Shown here: piece by piece, positions 28,513 through 38,886 of the stretch
Numbering within the stretch: position 1 is the first letter of the stretch
Layout: each line of letters starts with the position of its first letter
Assembly (NCBI GenBank): GCA_019637195.1
Contig: JAHBWA010000004.1
Location: forward strand, 1-64,000
Direction of reading: 5' to 3'
DNA from: Labilithrix sp.
GTDB lineage: Bacteria > Myxococcota_A > Polyangia > Polyangiales > Polyangiaceae
DNA length: 64,000 nucleotides
Position numbers and translations under genes: made by a program
Notes under the pieces: model-generated
What the model saw: the letters and a program-made list of their open reading frames with translations, nothing else
The model's database searches: none
What the model was told of the DNA's origin: nothing

Positions 28513-29379
28513 GTGCTCGGCTCCCACGAGTTCAAGGGGCGGTCCGGCCAGGTCGTGGCCGGTCGCTACGAGCTGCTGGAGATGATCGGCAGCGGGCTGC
28601 AGAGCGTCGTCTACAAGGCGCACGACCGCCACGAGGACGACTACGTCGCGCTGAAGGTCTCGGAGTGGAGCGATCCCGACGCGAGCGAGCGGATGTTCCG
28701 CGAGGCGTACGTGATGTGCCAGCTGCAGAACACCGCGGCGGTCCGCGTCCTGCATCAGTGCGAGACCGACGACGGCGCGACCGCGCTCGTGATGGAGCTC
28801 CTCCACGGCGCCGACCTCGGCTCGGTCCTCCACCTGCGCGAGGGACGCGGAGAGCGGGCCACGCGCTCGTGGTTGACGGCCCTGCTCGAGCCGATCGTGG
28901 CGACGCTCCAGGCGGCGCACGAGAACGGCATCGTGCATCGCGACCTCAAGGCGGAGAACGTCTTCGTCATCGATCCGCGCGAGGGCGGGGGCGTGCGCCT
29001 CCTCGACTTCGGCTTCGCGAAGCTGACGCGCAGCCCGAAGATCACGGCGCCGGAGGCCTTCGCCGGCTCGCCCGGCTACATCGCCCCGGAGGTCTGGCGT
29101 CGCGGGGCCGTGCGCGCCGACGCCCGCGCCGACGTCTACGCCTTCGGCGTGCTCGTCTTCCGCATCCTCGGCGGTCGCATGCCCTTCGAGGGGAGCCCGA
29201 TCGAGCTGATGCGCATGGCGACCATGGAGACGCGCCCGAGCCTCCACGCGCTCCGCCCCGACCTCCCGGCGGACCTCGACGCCTGGGTCGTCCAGGTGCT
29301 CGCGATCGAGGCCGACGAGCGCTTCGCCAACATCAAGGCGGCCTGGCGCGCGCTCCAAGGCTGTCTCGAGGGGGAGTGA
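28513..29379 (+). CDS. Soluble Ser/Thr protein kinase, kinase domain only
   Basis: A compact 288-aa kinase that is almost only catalytic domain: Gly loop IGSGLQSVVYKA, Lys48 in VALKVSEW, catalytic Asp144 in HRDLKAEN, DFG at 165-167 and PGYIAPEVW. There is no transmembrane helix and no tail, so it is cytosolic and must receive its signal from a partner or act downstream of another kinase. The HRDLKAEN form replaces the usual Pro with Ala. GTG 28513 is the only reasonable start. The gene end is inside an imperfect 52-bp-period duplication. Confidence 0.9.
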   Translation: MLGSHEFKGRSGQVVAGRYELLEMIGSGLQSVVYKAHDRHEDDYVALKVSEWSDPDASERMFREAYVMCQLQNTAAVRVLHQCETDDGATALVMELLHGADLGSVLHLREGRGERATRSWLTALLEPIVATLQAAHENGIVHRDLKAENVFVIDPREGGGVRLLDFGFAKLTRSPKITAPEAFAGSPGYIAPEVWRRGAVRADARADVYAFGVLVFRILGGRMPFEGSPIELMRMATMETRPSLHALRPDLPADLDAWVVQVLAIEADERFANIKAAWRALQGCLEGE

Positions 29380-29435
29380 CTCGTCGGGGAGGGTCTGGCG
29401 CGCGCGCTTGGGCTGTCTCGACGGGGGCGTCTCGG
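29344..29435 (+). repeat. Imperfect 52-bp-period duplication across a stop codon
   Basis: TGGCGCGCGCTCCAAGGCTG at 29344 recurs as TGGCGCGCGCGCTTGGGCTG at 29396, and the following GTCTCGAGGGGG as GTCTCGACGGGG. Copy 1 contains the last codons and TGA (29377-29379) of the kinase gene. Confidence 0.7.
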
Positions 29436-29461
29436 ACGCGAGCGACGGGCGCTCGGCGGGA

Positions 29462-30118
29462 TCAGTCGCTCCAGACCTGCGCCGCCCACGCGCCCTTTCC
29501 GCTGCCGACCGCGACGAGGAGCGAGACCTCGTCGGCGGCCGTGAAGCAGACGGCGCCGCCATCGGGGGCCGCCGGGCTCGGCGCCTCGGCGACGATGTCG
29601 CCGGCCGAATCGCGGAGGACCACGACCATGTCCGCGACGGCCTCGTCGCCGCCGAAGTAGACGCGGTAGCACCGGTTCGCCTCCGCGCGGAACGTGCTCG
29701 CCTGGTGAGGCTCGCGGTCGGCCTGCTGTCCGCGCAGCACCGCGCCGAGCGGCTTCATCTTCGACGTCGCCGCGCACGCCTCGCCGAGCTTCTTCACGAG
29801 CTCGGCCGGATCCTTCGCGCGCGTCCTTCCGGCGCCGCTGCACGCGGCGAGCGTCGCGTCGCTCCGGAGCTTCGCCTTCTTCGAGCCTGCGACGCCCGGC
29901 GGGGGCATCGACGCCATCGGCGGGAGGCCCGTCGGGGGAGGGCTGGTCGCGAGCTCCACCGCGGCGCCGCCCTCGGCCCCCGCGTCGGCGCTGGACGAGG
30001 CTCCGGCCGGGGCCTTCGCGCCGCCCCCGCCGCACGCGAGCGTCAGCGCGCCCGCGACGACGCCCGCGAGCCCACCGGACACGATCCTCGACGACCACCC
30101 GACGCGCGACGGCTTCAT
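29462..30118 (-). CDS. Lipoprotein, unknown function
   Basis: ATG 30118 gives MKPSRVGWSSRIVSGGLAGV leading to a lipobox LTLAC, a better lipoprotein signal than the upstream in-frame start at 30130. A long Gly/Ala/Pro linker (about 30-80) is followed by a globular part with several cysteines (LAACSGAGRTRAKD, EACAATSKMK, RCYRVYFGG, VCFTAADE). The C-terminal half has the strand pattern of a small beta-sandwich (YRVYFGGDEAVADMVVVLRD). I do not recognise a family. It is divergent from the Sua5-like gene, with 94 nt between the two starts. Confidence 0.7.
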   Translation of the reverse strand: MKPSRVGWSSRIVSGGLAGVVAGALTLACGGGGAKAPAGASSSADAGAEGGAAVELATSPPPTGLPPMASMPPPGVAGSKKAKLRSDATLAACSGAGRTRAKDPAELVKKLGEACAATSKMKPLGAVLRGQQADREPHQASTFRAEANRCYRVYFGGDEAVADMVVVLRDSAGDIVAEAPSPAAPDGGAVCFTAADEVSLLVAVGSGKGAWAAQVWSD

Positions 30119-30212
30119 GGAGCTCGGCAAGGTAGCTCGGGATCGGGGCCTTGGGGATCCTCTCGTGCCACGGGGGCCGCGAGCGCTCGAGACCGCGCTA
30201 TGGTCTCACGCC

Positions 30213-31226
30213 GTGCCGCGCGTCGTCCCCGTCGATCCTGCCCAGCCCGATCCCGCTGCGATCGCCGACGCCGCCGAGGTGATGCGGCGCGGCGGTCTCG
30301 TCGCGTTCCCGACCGAGACGGTATACGGCCTCGGCGCGCGCGGTCTCCGCGCGGAGGAGGTGCGGAAGATCTTCGCCGCCAAGGGGCGCCCGCCGGGGCA
30401 CCCCGTGATTCTCCACGTCGACGGCGAGGCGATGGCGCGCTCGCTCGCCGCGGAGTGGAGCTCGAGCGCGTCGCGCCTCGCCGCCGCGCTCTGGCCGGGG
30501 CCGCTCACGCTCGTCGTCCCGCGCGCTCCGGCGGTGCCGCCCGAGGTGAGCGGAGGCCTGGACACGGTCGGGCTCCGCGCGCCGGCCCACCCGGTGGCGC
30601 TCGCGCTGATCCGCGCGGTCGGCGAGCCGCTCGCGGCGCCCAGCGCCAACGCGCACACGCACGTGTCGCCGACGACGGCCGAGCACGTGGTCCGGTCGCT
30701 CGGCGATCGCGTCGAGCTCGTGCTCGACGCCGGACCGTCCTCGCTCGGGATCGAGTCGACCGTGCTCTCGCTCGGGCACGATCCGCCGCGTGTCCTCCGC
30801 CCCGGCGCGGCGCGGCTCGAGGACCTCCGCGCGCTCGAGCCGCGCGTGGTCCACGAGCACGCGAGCATCGAGGGGGACGCTGCGCGGGCGGCGCCGGGGA
30901 TGGCCGCCAAGCACTACGCGCCGCGCACCCGCGTCCTGCTCGCCGCGCGGGGCGGGGAGGCGATCGCGCAGGCCATCGCCCGGGCCGGCCTCGAGCGCGC
31001 GCGCGTCGCGGCGATCGTCGTGACGGACGGCGCGCGCCGCGCGGCGGCGGGGTGCGCGACGGTCGTCCCGCTCGCCGATTCGCCCGAGGAGTACGCGCGC
31101 GGGCTCTTCGCGGCGCTCTACGAGGTCGACCGGGCGGGCGTGGATCTCGTCGTGATCGAAGAGGTCCCGGCCGACCCCGGGTGGTGGGCGGTCGCCGATC
31201 GCCTCACGCGCGCCGCGCGCCGCTAG
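30213..31226 (+). CDS. Threonylcarbamoyl-AMP synthase, Sua5/TsaC2 type
   Basis: A 337-aa enzyme of Sua5 length: a YrdC/TsaC catalytic domain (about 1-205) plus a C-terminal Sua5 domain. Visible motifs are GGLVAFPTETVYGLGA (N-terminal substrate region), IFAAKGRPPGHPVILHV (KGRP loop), WPGPLTLVV, SANAHTHVSPTTAEHV and STVLSL, then the Sua5 linker segment APGMAAKHYAPR. It makes threonylcarbamoyl-AMP from Thr, bicarbonate and ATP for the t6A37 modification of ANN-decoding tRNAs, a core function. GTG 30213 is the start; the open frame before it is shadow. Confidence 0.92.
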   Translation: MPRVVPVDPAQPDPAAIADAAEVMRRGGLVAFPTETVYGLGARGLRAEEVRKIFAAKGRPPGHPVILHVDGEAMARSLAAEWSSSASRLAAALWPGPLTLVVPRAPAVPPEVSGGLDTVGLRAPAHPVALALIRAVGEPLAAPSANAHTHVSPTTAEHVVRSLGDRVELVLDAGPSSLGIESTVLSLGHDPPRVLRPGAARLEDLRALEPRVVHEHASIEGDAARAAPGMAAKHYAPRTRVLLAARGGEAIAQAIARAGLERARVAAIVVTDGARRAAAGCATVVPLADSPEEYARGLFAALYEVDRAGVDLVVIEEVPADPGWWAVADRLTRAARR

Positions 31227-31232
31227 CGATCC

Positions 31233-31261
31233 TTTACAACTCAAGCAATCGCGCCTAAGCC
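31233..31261 (+). promoter_or_regulatory. Possible sigma-70-like promoter of the Rid-MarR operon
   Basis: TTTACA (31233-31238) and TAAGCC (31256-31261) are separated by 17 bp in a locally AT-richer spacer, 50-78 nt before the Rid gene start. The -10 match is poor, so this is only a candidate. Confidence 0.25.
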
Positions 31262-31310
31262 TCTTGCCGCCGCTACTCTCGGCTGACGGCTCGGCGGCAG
31301 GGAGCCTTCC

Positions 31311-31709
31311 ATGGGATATCAGGTCATCACGCCGGCGCATTTTCCGAAGCCCCGCGGGTACTCGAACGGCGTCGTCTCGCAGGGGCGTGTGCTCCACATC
31401 GCCGGGCAGATCGCCTGGGACAAGGACGCGCGGATCGTCAGCCCCGACTTCGCCACGCAGTTCCTACAGGCGCTCGACAACGTCATCGCCGTCGTCCGTG
31501 AGGCGGGCGGCGCGACCGAGCACCTCGTGAAGCTGACCGCGTTCGTCACCGACCTCGACGCGTACCGCGCCGCGACCCCGGCGATCGGCGAGGGCTGGCG
31601 CGCGCGCCTCGGTAAGTACTACCCCGCGATGAGCCTCGTGAAGGTCGCGGGGCTGCTCGAGCCAGGCGCCCTCGTCGAGATCGAGGGCGTCGCCTCGCTC
31701 CCGGGCTGA
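31311..31709 (+). CDS. Rid family protein lacking the catalytic arginine
   Basis: A 132-aa RidA/YjgF-type protein with the usual start (QVITPAHFPKPRGYSNGVVS) and the family ending GALVEIEGVASLPG. In enamine/imine deaminase RidA the catalytic Arg105 lies in PARSCVEVA; here the same place reads PAMSLVKVA, with Met for Arg. It therefore belongs to one of the non-archetypal Rid subgroups and cannot be assumed to deaminate 2-aminoacrylate. It is the first gene of a five-gene run with a MarR regulator, crotonase, acyl-CoA dehydrogenase and flavin reductase, so a role on a ring-derived or acyl-CoA intermediate is likely. GGCAGGGAG lies upstream of the ATG. Confidence 0.88.
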   Translation: MGYQVITPAHFPKPRGYSNGVVSQGRVLHIAGQIAWDKDARIVSPDFATQFLQALDNVIAVVREAGGATEHLVKLTAFVTDLDAYRAATPAIGEGWRARLGKYYPAMSLVKVAGLLEPGALVEIEGVASLPG

Positions 31710-31715
31710 GGCCTC

Positions 31716-32282
31716 GTGCCGACCGGCGTCACGACGACGCGGAGCGGCGCGAGCCGCCGTCGCGGGCGCGCGAGGGGCCGCGACGCCGCGAAGGCCCCGC
31801 GCGGAGACGGCGCGGATCAAGGCGACTCCGTCAGCCTCTGGTTCCGCTTGCTGGGCTGCCACTCGCTGATGCTCGCGGAGCTCCGCCGCGAGCTCGAGGA
31901 CCGGACGACGCTCGCGCGCTTCGACCTCCTCGCGAGCCTCGCGCGCGACGACGGCCAGACGCTCGCCGGGCTCAGCCGCGCGCTGCTCGTCACCGCCGGC
32001 AACGTGACCGGCCTCGTCGACCGCGCGGAGCGCGACGGCGTCGTCGAGCGGCGCTCGGAGCCGTCCGATCGCCGCGTGGTCCGCGTGTGGTTGACCCGCG
32101 CAGGACGCGCGCTCATCCGCGAGCTCTTGCCGCTCCACGCGAGCCAGGTGCGCGAGCTCATCGGCGCGCTGCCGTCGTCCGACCGGCGCGAGCTGCGCCG
32201 TCTGCTCGGCATGCTGCGCGAGCATCTGCTGGCGCAGGCGCACGCGCGCGAGGTAGGAGCGAAGGGCGCGACGCAGGCCTGA
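31716..32282 (+). CDS. MarR-family transcriptional regulator
   Basis: A 188-aa protein. After a basic N-terminal leader it shows the MarR winged-helix fold: dimer helices (WFRLLGCHSLMLAELRRELE), recognition part (LAGLSRALLVTAGNVTGLVD) and wing (VVERRSEPSDRRVVRVWLTR). It starts with GTG six nucleotides after the Rid stop. MarR proteins commonly sense aromatic acids or their CoA thioesters and repress the operon in which they lie, so autorepression of this aryl/acyl-CoA operon is the natural inference. The N-terminal 35 residues (RRRGRARGRD) are unusually Arg-rich, and the real start may be further inside. Confidence 0.88.
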   Translation: MPTGVTTTRSGASRRRGRARGRDAAKAPRGDGADQGDSVSLWFRLLGCHSLMLAELRRELEDRTTLARFDLLASLARDDGQTLAGLSRALLVTAGNVTGLVDRAERDGVVERRSEPSDRRVVRVWLTRAGRALIRELLPLHASQVRELIGALPSSDRRELRRLLGMLREHLLAQAHAREVGAKGATQA

Positions 32283-32320
32283 CCGAACGAAGCTGGCGCA
32301 GGCACGACCGAACGAAGCTG
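32271..32320 (+). repeat. 25-bp tandem duplication across a stop codon
   Basis: Bases 32271-32295 and 32296-32320 are near-identical (three differences), each ending GACCGAACGAAGCTG. The first copy contains the TGA (32280-32282) of the MarR gene. Confidence 0.85.
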
Positions 32321-32334
32321 AAGAGGACGACCCG

Positions 32335-33189
32335 ATGACGATCCAGCCGAAGACCTTCGAGTACGAGCTCTCCCCAAGCGGCGTCGCGACGATCACGCTC
32401 GCGCGTCCCGAGCGCCTCAACTCGCTCACGTTCGAGGTGTACGAGGAGCTCCGCGACACGTTCGCCGCGCTCGATCACGAAGACGCCGTGCGCGCCGTCG
32501 TGATCACGGGGAAGGGGCGCGCGTTCTGCTCGGGCGGCGACGTCGAGAGCATCATCGGTGAGCTCTTCGCGCGCGACATGAAGGGGCTGGTCGCCTTCAC
32601 GCGCGTCACCGGCGCGCTGATCCGCAACATCCGCGCGCTCCGCCGGCCGGTCATCGCCGCGGTCAACGGCACCGCGGTCGGCGCGGGCGCCGTCATCGCG
32701 CTCGCGTGCGACTTCCGGATCGCCAGCTCGACGGCGAAGATCGGCTTCATCTTCCCGAAGGTCGGCCTCTGCGGCGCCGACATGGGCGCGACGTACCTGC
32801 TCCCGCGCGTCGTCGGCCTCGGCCGCGCGACGGAGCTGCTCTTCCTCGGCGATATCGTCGGCGCGGAGGAGGCCGAGCGGATCGGGCTCTTCGGTCGCGT
32901 GGTCGCCCCGGAGGCGTGCCTGGAGACGGCGCGCGCGCTGGCGGAGCGCCTCGCGTCCGGCCCCGCGTTCGCGCACGCGATGACGAAGCAGATGCTCGAG
33001 AGCGAGCACACGATGACGCTCGACGTGGCGATCGAGGCCGAGGCGCAGGTCCAGGCGATCTGCATGCAGCACCCCGATTTCCGCGCCGCCTACGACGCCT
33101 GGGTCGAGAAGCGCCCCATCGTCTTCGAGGGCGCGAGCGGACCGTTCGACGCAGGCGGCAAGCGCGCGCCGGCGGCGAAGGAGCAGTGA
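32335..33189 (+). CDS. Crotonase-family acyl-CoA enzyme with non-hydratase active site
   Basis: A 284-aa crotonase with a normal oxyanion hole (RAFCSGGDVES, NGTAVGAGAVIALACD). The two glutamates of enoyl-CoA hydratase are missing: the position of Glu144 is Val120 and that of Glu164 is Phe140. D149 in CGADMGATYLLP is kept at the position of Asp204 of dienoyl-CoA isomerase. It should therefore not be a standard hydratase. An isomerase or a ring-opening/C-C hydrolase is possible, as for other crotonases of aromatic-acid pathways. GAAGAGGA precedes the ATG. It lies between the MarR regulator and the acyl-CoA dehydrogenase gene, two nucleotides before the latter. Confidence 0.85.
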   Translation: MTIQPKTFEYELSPSGVATITLARPERLNSLTFEVYEELRDTFAALDHEDAVRAVVITGKGRAFCSGGDVESIIGELFARDMKGLVAFTRVTGALIRNIRALRRPVIAAVNGTAVGAGAVIALACDFRIASSTAKIGFIFPKVGLCGADMGATYLLPRVVGLGRATELLFLGDIVGAEEAERIGLFGRVVAPEACLETARALAERLASGPAFAHAMTKQMLESEHTMTLDVAIEAEAQVQAICMQHPDFRAAYDAWVEKRPIVFEGASGPFDAGGKRAPAAKEQ

Positions 33190-33191
33190 CC

Positions 33192-34388
33192 ATGTCCGAG
33201 CCGACGCCCCGCAAGGTCCGCCCCTCGTGGGCGGCGCTCCCGATGTTCTTCGACGCGGCGCACCGCGGCCTCGGCGAGGCGTGCGACGCGATCCACGACG
33301 GCGACGTCGCGCTGCACGATCCGCCGCGCGTCATCCCCCGCCTCGGCGAGCTCGGGCTCCTCCAGCTGCTCGTCCCGGCGAACCAGGGCGGCGGCGCGTG
33401 GGGCGCGGGCGGCGCGGCGGTCGATGTCCGCGCGCTGTGCGTGGCGCGCGAGGCGCTCGCGTACTCGTCGGGCCTCGCGGACTCGATCTTCGCGGTCGAG
33501 GGGCTGGGCTCGCACCCGATCCTCCTCGCGGGCGAGGGGGCCAAGCGCGCCGCCGTGCTCGCGGAGGTCGTGCGCGGCGAGCGCGTCTGCGCGTTCGCGC
33601 TGACCGAGCCCGAGGCGGGAAGCGACGTCGCCTCGATGCGCACGACGGCGCGGCGCGAGGGCGACGCGTGGATCCTCGACGGCGAGAAGGTGTTCATCTC
33701 GAACGTCGGCATCGCGCACCACTACGTCGTCTTCGCGAACGCCGATCCCGCGGCCGGCAAGAAGGGCATCAGCGCGTTCCTGGTCGAGGCGAGCGCCGAG
33801 GGGCTGCTCACCGAGCCGATCGCGATGAGCGTCGAGCACCCGCTCGGCCGGCTCGCGATGAAGAGCTGCCGCGTCGCCGCCTCGGCGCTCCTCGGCGAGG
33901 TCGGGATGGGCCTCCGCCTCGCGTTCGGCACGCTCGACGTCTTCCGGACGTCGGTCGGCGCCGCCGCCGTGGGGATGGCACGCCGCGCGCTCGACGAGGC
34001 GATCGCGCGCGTCACGCGTCGCGTCCAGTTCGGAAAGCCGCTCTCCGACTTCCAGCTCACGCAGGCGGCGCTCGCCGACATGGCGACGGAGCTCGACGCC
34101 GCGCGCCTGCTCGTCTGCCGCGCGGCCTGGGAGAAGGACCAGCCGCAGGGCGACGCCGCGCGCGCGCGCGGCGACGGCGTCTCGGTCGCGATGGCGAAGA
34201 TGTACGCGACCGAGGCCGCGCAGCGCATCATCGATCGCGGGGTCCAGCTCTTCGGCGGCCTCGGCGTGACCGAGGGCAACGTGCTCGACCGGCTCTACCG
34301 CGAGATCCGGCCGCTCCGGATCTACGAGGGCACGACGGAGATCCAGAAGCTCATCATCGGAGGAGCGCTCACGGCGCAGCCCCGCTGA
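33192..34388 (+). CDS. Acyl-CoA dehydrogenase
   Basis: A 398-aa flavoprotein of the acyl-CoA dehydrogenase family, cytosolic. Visible motifs are ALTEPEAGSD and GEKVFISNVG (FAD/substrate domain), RRVQFGKPLSDFQLTQ (helical C-domain), and QLFGGLGVTEGN and YEGTTEIQKLIIGG with the catalytic-base Glu of the YEG motif. It oxidises an acyl-CoA at C2-C3 and passes electrons to ETF. In this operon, next to an atypical crotonase, a Rid protein and an Old Yellow Enzyme, an alicyclic acyl-CoA is a more likely substrate than a plain fatty acyl-CoA; this is inferred. Start ATG 33192 lies two bases after the previous stop. Confidence 0.9.
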   Translation: MSEPTPRKVRPSWAALPMFFDAAHRGLGEACDAIHDGDVALHDPPRVIPRLGELGLLQLLVPANQGGGAWGAGGAAVDVRALCVAREALAYSSGLADSIFAVEGLGSHPILLAGEGAKRAAVLAEVVRGERVCAFALTEPEAGSDVASMRTTARREGDAWILDGEKVFISNVGIAHHYVVFANADPAAGKKGISAFLVEASAEGLLTEPIAMSVEHPLGRLAMKSCRVAASALLGEVGMGLRLAFGTLDVFRTSVGAAAVGMARRALDEAIARVTRRVQFGKPLSDFQLTQAALADMATELDAARLLVCRAAWEKDQPQGDAARARGDGVSVAMAKMYATEAAQRIIDRGVQLFGGLGVTEGNVLDRLYREIRPLRIYEGTTEIQKLIIGGALTAQPR

Positions 34389-34404
34389 GCGTCGCGACAG
34401 ACCC

Positions 34405-35841
34405 ATGAGCGTCCTCTTCGAGCCCTTCCCGCTGCGGAACGTCGTCCTGCCGAACCGCCTCGTCCTGCCCGCGATGGTGACGCGGCTGTCGGGCGAAGAC
34501 GGGCTCGTCAACGACGACATCCGCGCGCGCTACGTGCGCTTCGCGCGCGGCGGGGTCGGGCTCATCGTGCTCGAGGCGATGGCGGTCCACGGGGCGAAGA
34601 GCGGCCCGCTCCTCCGGATCTCCTCGGACGACTTCAAGCCCGGGCTCTCCGATCTGCGCGCGCGCGTCCACGACGCGGGGCCGAGCAAGGTCGTCCCGCA
34701 GATCATCCATTTCCTCAAGATCGCGCGCTCCGGCTGGAGGCAGACGGTCGACATGCTCTCGCTCGAGGAGATCGACGCGATCGTCGACGCGTACGGCGCC
34801 GCGGCGGTGCGCGCGCGCGAGTGCGGCTTCGACGGCGTCGAGCTCCACATGGCGCACGCCTACACGCTCTCGTCGTTCCTCTCGCGGCTCAACCCACGCA
34901 AGGACGCGTACGGCGGCTCGCTCGCCAACCGCCTCCGCCTCCCGTTGCGCGTCGTCGAGCGGGTCCGCCGGCGCGTCGGCGACGACTTCACCGTGGGGGT
35001 GCGCTTCCTCGGCGAGGAGTGCATCCGCAACGGCTACACGGTGCTCGACGCCGGGCCGATCGCGATCGAGCTCGCGCGCGCCGGCGTCGACTACGTCTCG
35101 CTCTCGGCGGGCGGCAAGTTCGAGGACGCGCGGGTCATCGAGGGCGAGCCGCTCTACCCTTACACGGGCTACTCCGGCGATCGCTGCATGCCGGGCAGCG
35201 CCTACCCCGACGGCGCGAACCTCTACATCCCTGAGGCCGTCCGCGCGGCGCTCCGGGGCGCCGGCCTCGAGACGCCGGTGATCGCGGCGGGCAAGCTCGG
35301 CTCGCTCGAGCTCGCCGAGAAGGTCGTCGCGCGGGGGCAGGGCGATCTCGTCGGGATGGCGCGGGCGCTCCTCGCCGATCCCGATCTCCCGAACAAGTGG
35401 CGCGCGGGGCGCGAGGACACCGTCGTCCGCTGCCTCTACGGCAACGTCTGCAAGGCCCTCGACGAGAGCTTCCGCCGCGTCGACTGCACGCTCTGGCCGA
35501 AGAAGCTCGGGCAGGCGCCGCTCAGCGCGGACACCGAGCCGCCGGCGTGGCCCGCCGCGGGCGCAGGGCTCCGCGCCGAGTGCAAAGACGGCAGGGTCCT
35601 CCTCCGCTGGCAGGCGGCCTCGGACAACGAGGCCGTCTATGGCTACCAGGTGTTCCGCGGCGAGCGCGCGACGACGGGCGGAGCGCTCGTCCATCACGCG
35701 AGCGTGCGGGCTCTCTCCACGCGGTACGAGGACAGCCGCGTCGTCGCGGGCGGCGACTACCGCTACGCGATCCGGCCGTACGATCTCGCCGGCAACCGCG
35801 GTCCCATGACCGACGTGCTCGACGTCCACGTGCCGAGCTGA
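34405..35841 (+). CDS. Old Yellow Enzyme-type flavin reductase fused to FN3-like domain
   Basis: Residues 1-365 are an FMN-dependent NADH:flavin oxidoreductase/Old Yellow Enzyme barrel with [16 protein letters not shown] and [12 protein letters not shown] (substrate and FMN site). The Fe-S Cys run of FadH-type members is incomplete: C343, C349 and C361 are there, but the second Cys position is Gly346. After a Pro linker, residues 373-478 form a fibronectin type III-like sandwich ([50 protein letters not shown]). There is no signal peptide, so the FN3 should be cytosolic, which is odd. It probably reduces an unsaturated ring or enoyl-CoA produced in the same operon. It is the last gene of the run. 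Confidence 0.87.
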   Translation: MSVLFEPFPLRNVVLPNRLVLPAMVTRLSGEDGLVNDDIRARYVRFARGGVGLIVLEAMAVHGAKSGPLLRISSDDFKPGLSDLRARVHDAGPSKVVPQIIHFLKIARSGWRQTVDMLSLEEIDAIVDAYGAAAVRARECGFDGVELHMAHAYTLSSFLSRLNPRKDAYGGSLANRLRLPLRVVERVRRRVGDDFTVGVRFLGEECIRNGYTVLDAGPIAIELARAGVDYVSLSAGGKFEDARVIEGEPLYPYTGYSGDRCMPGSAYPDGANLYIPEAVRAALRGAGLETPVIAAGKLGSLELAEKVVARGQGDLVGMARALLADPDLPNKWRAGREDTVVRCLYGNVCKALDESFRRVDCTLWPKKLGQAPLSADTEPPAWPAAGAGLRAECKDGRVLLRWQAASDNEAVYGYQVFRGERATTGGALVHHASVRALSTRYEDSRVVAGGDYRYAIRPYDLAGNRGPMTDVLDVHVPS

Positions 35842-35897
35842 GCCGCGCTCGTCCGCGAAGCGCCGCGGGGGCGCGGAACGGCGACTCGCGGTTTACC

Positions 35898-36119
35898 TCA
35901 CGCGGCCGTCGCGCGCGGGCTGCGACGCGCGAGGAGCTTCGGGTCGCGCGATTGACCGACCTCCATCCGGCAGAGGAAGCAGCGGAACGAGATGTGGTGC
36001 GGCCGCGGCGTCATGCCGAGCATGCTCAGCATGATCCATCCCCAGGTCGTGTACTCGGGCTCCTCCTGGATCGCGGCGTCTCCGAGGCGGTGCCCGCAGT
36101 GGCAGGTTCGATCGCGCAT
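35898..36119 (-). CDS. Small zinc-ribbon-like protein, 73 aa
   Basis: Starts [18 protein letters not shown] and contains two Cys pairs, CHCGH near the N-terminus and CFLC near residue 48, with the middle [18 protein letters not shown] and the tail [10 protein letters not shown]. The spacing fits one zinc ribbon with a hydrophobic insertion. The composition (Trp, Tyr, Met, His, Cys) differs from shadow frames, which supports a genuine gene. It is on the minus strand between the OYE-FN3 gene and the GAF activator and may follow the latter in a transcript (120 nt apart). Function unknown. Confidence 0.65.
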   Translation of the reverse strand: MRDRTCHCGHRLGDAAIQEEPEYTTWGWIMLSMLGMTPRPHHISFRCFLCRMEVGQSRDPKLLARRSPRATAA

Positions 36120-36239
36120 GCCCGTGACGGTGCACCGGGAATGCCACGGCTCGAACCCCCGGACTATCCGGCATTTGTCGCGGATCGACCCCGCCGAAAA
36201 TCCGGCAGGTGCCGAAGGTTCGGCGCAGGGGATTCGCGA

Positions 36240-37760
<1,521 letters not shown>

Positions 37761-37920
37761 CGTCCGTCGACTGTACCGCGCTCGAGCGGGGGCCGCCTCG
37801 TCGAGCGCGCCGCCCGGGCGATCGGCGCGGCTCGATCCGTCGGCCTCGAGCGGCGGGCGGCGGCGGTCGCCCGCCGGCACCTGTGCCGGCACTGTGTCCG
37901 CGCGCGGCCAAGGCGTCGTG

Positions 37921-38886
37921 TCAGAGCTTCGGGAGCAGGTCGTACTTCGCGCCGAGGTACGCCGAGACCGACTCGTGCTCGGTCGGGGTCATCGATCCGC
38001 GGACGATGACGATCTCGGCGATGTCGCCTCTCAGCGCCTGGGAGACGGTCCCCTGGCCGCCGATGCGGAGCGGCGCGTCGTTCGTCAGGTCGACCACGGC
38101 GTCCTCGAAGGTCGGGGCGTCGGAATCGAAGGCCGACGAGGTCCTCGCGGTCGCGGTGAGCGCGAGCGTGTTCGTGCGTCGGCTCACCAGCAGCACGGGC
38201 GTGCGCGTCGCGTACACCTCCGGCTCGTCGCCCGCGAGCGTCACGAAGGGCCCCGGAGAGCGGAGGTGCGTCCCCAGCCCGTAAGTGCCGCCGACGTTCG
38301 CGAACACGCCGAAGCCCGCGTAGGGCGACACCTGGGCCTGCTTGGTGAAGACGATCCGGCTCGTGGCCGAAGGCCCGCTCGAGTGGGAGAAGACGACGAA
38401 CGAGGTGACGTCGCCCGTGCCGAAGTGGAGCGTCGGCGAGTCCGCGATGGTCAGGTATCCGGTGCCCGTGCCCGCGAAGTGGATCGACGGGTGGCCCTCG
38501 AGCCCGTCGGGAGTCGGCGCGATGAAGCCCGCGCCGGCGGGCAGCGCGTCGTTGCCGCTCCCGGACTGGTCCTCCCATCGCGTGAGCCCTTCGGCGGTGC
38601 CGACGACGCCCCGATCGGCGCGGAGCCAGAGCGCGAGCCGCGAGCCGAGCGCCGCCGGCGTGGGCTCGGTGAACGCCGCGTCTCCGTCGGCGGCTCCGGC
38701 GTCGCGCGCCTGCACTTCGGGAGCCGCCGCGTCGTCCTGGGGGCTTCGCGCGTCGTCCGCCGCAGCCTCGTGCGCGCCGCTGGCGTCCGCGGCGGGATCT
38801 TCGACAGCGCAGGCCGCCGCCAGGGCGGTGACGACGAGGCCGCCGATGGCGAGGACGCTCCACATCCGAAGGTGACTCTCGTTCAT
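37921..38886 (-). CDS. Lipoprotein with LamG/concanavalin-like domain
   Basis: ATG 38886 follows GGAGAACAACGAG and gives the lipoprotein signal [20 protein letters not shown] ending LAAAC. A linker rich in Ala, Asp and Glu precedes a jelly-roll domain (from about 75). This starts [13 protein letters not shown] and contains [13 protein letters not shown], the motif shared by LamG-like lectin/glucanase folds in Myxococcota and Planctomycetes lipoproteins. The strand pattern continues to the end ([20 protein letters not shown]). It probably sits on the cell surface and may bind carbohydrate or matrix; binding is not shown. It is monocistronic. Confidence 0.8.
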   Translation of the reverse strand: MNESHLRMWSVLAIGGLVVTALAAACAVEDPAADASGAHEAAADDARSPQDDAAAPEVQARDAGAADGDAAFTEPTPAALGSRLALWLRADRGVVGTAEGLTRWEDQSGSGNDALPAGAGFIAPTPDGLEGHPSIHFAGTGTGYLTIADSPTLHFGTGDVTSFVVFSHSSGPSATSRIVFTKQAQVSPYAGFGVFANVGGTYGLGTHLRSPGPFVTLAGDEPEVYATRTPVLLVSRRTNTLALTATARTSSAFDSDAPTFEDAVVDLTNDAPLRIGGQGTVSQALRGDIAEIVIVRGSMTPTEHESVSAYLGAKYDLLPKL

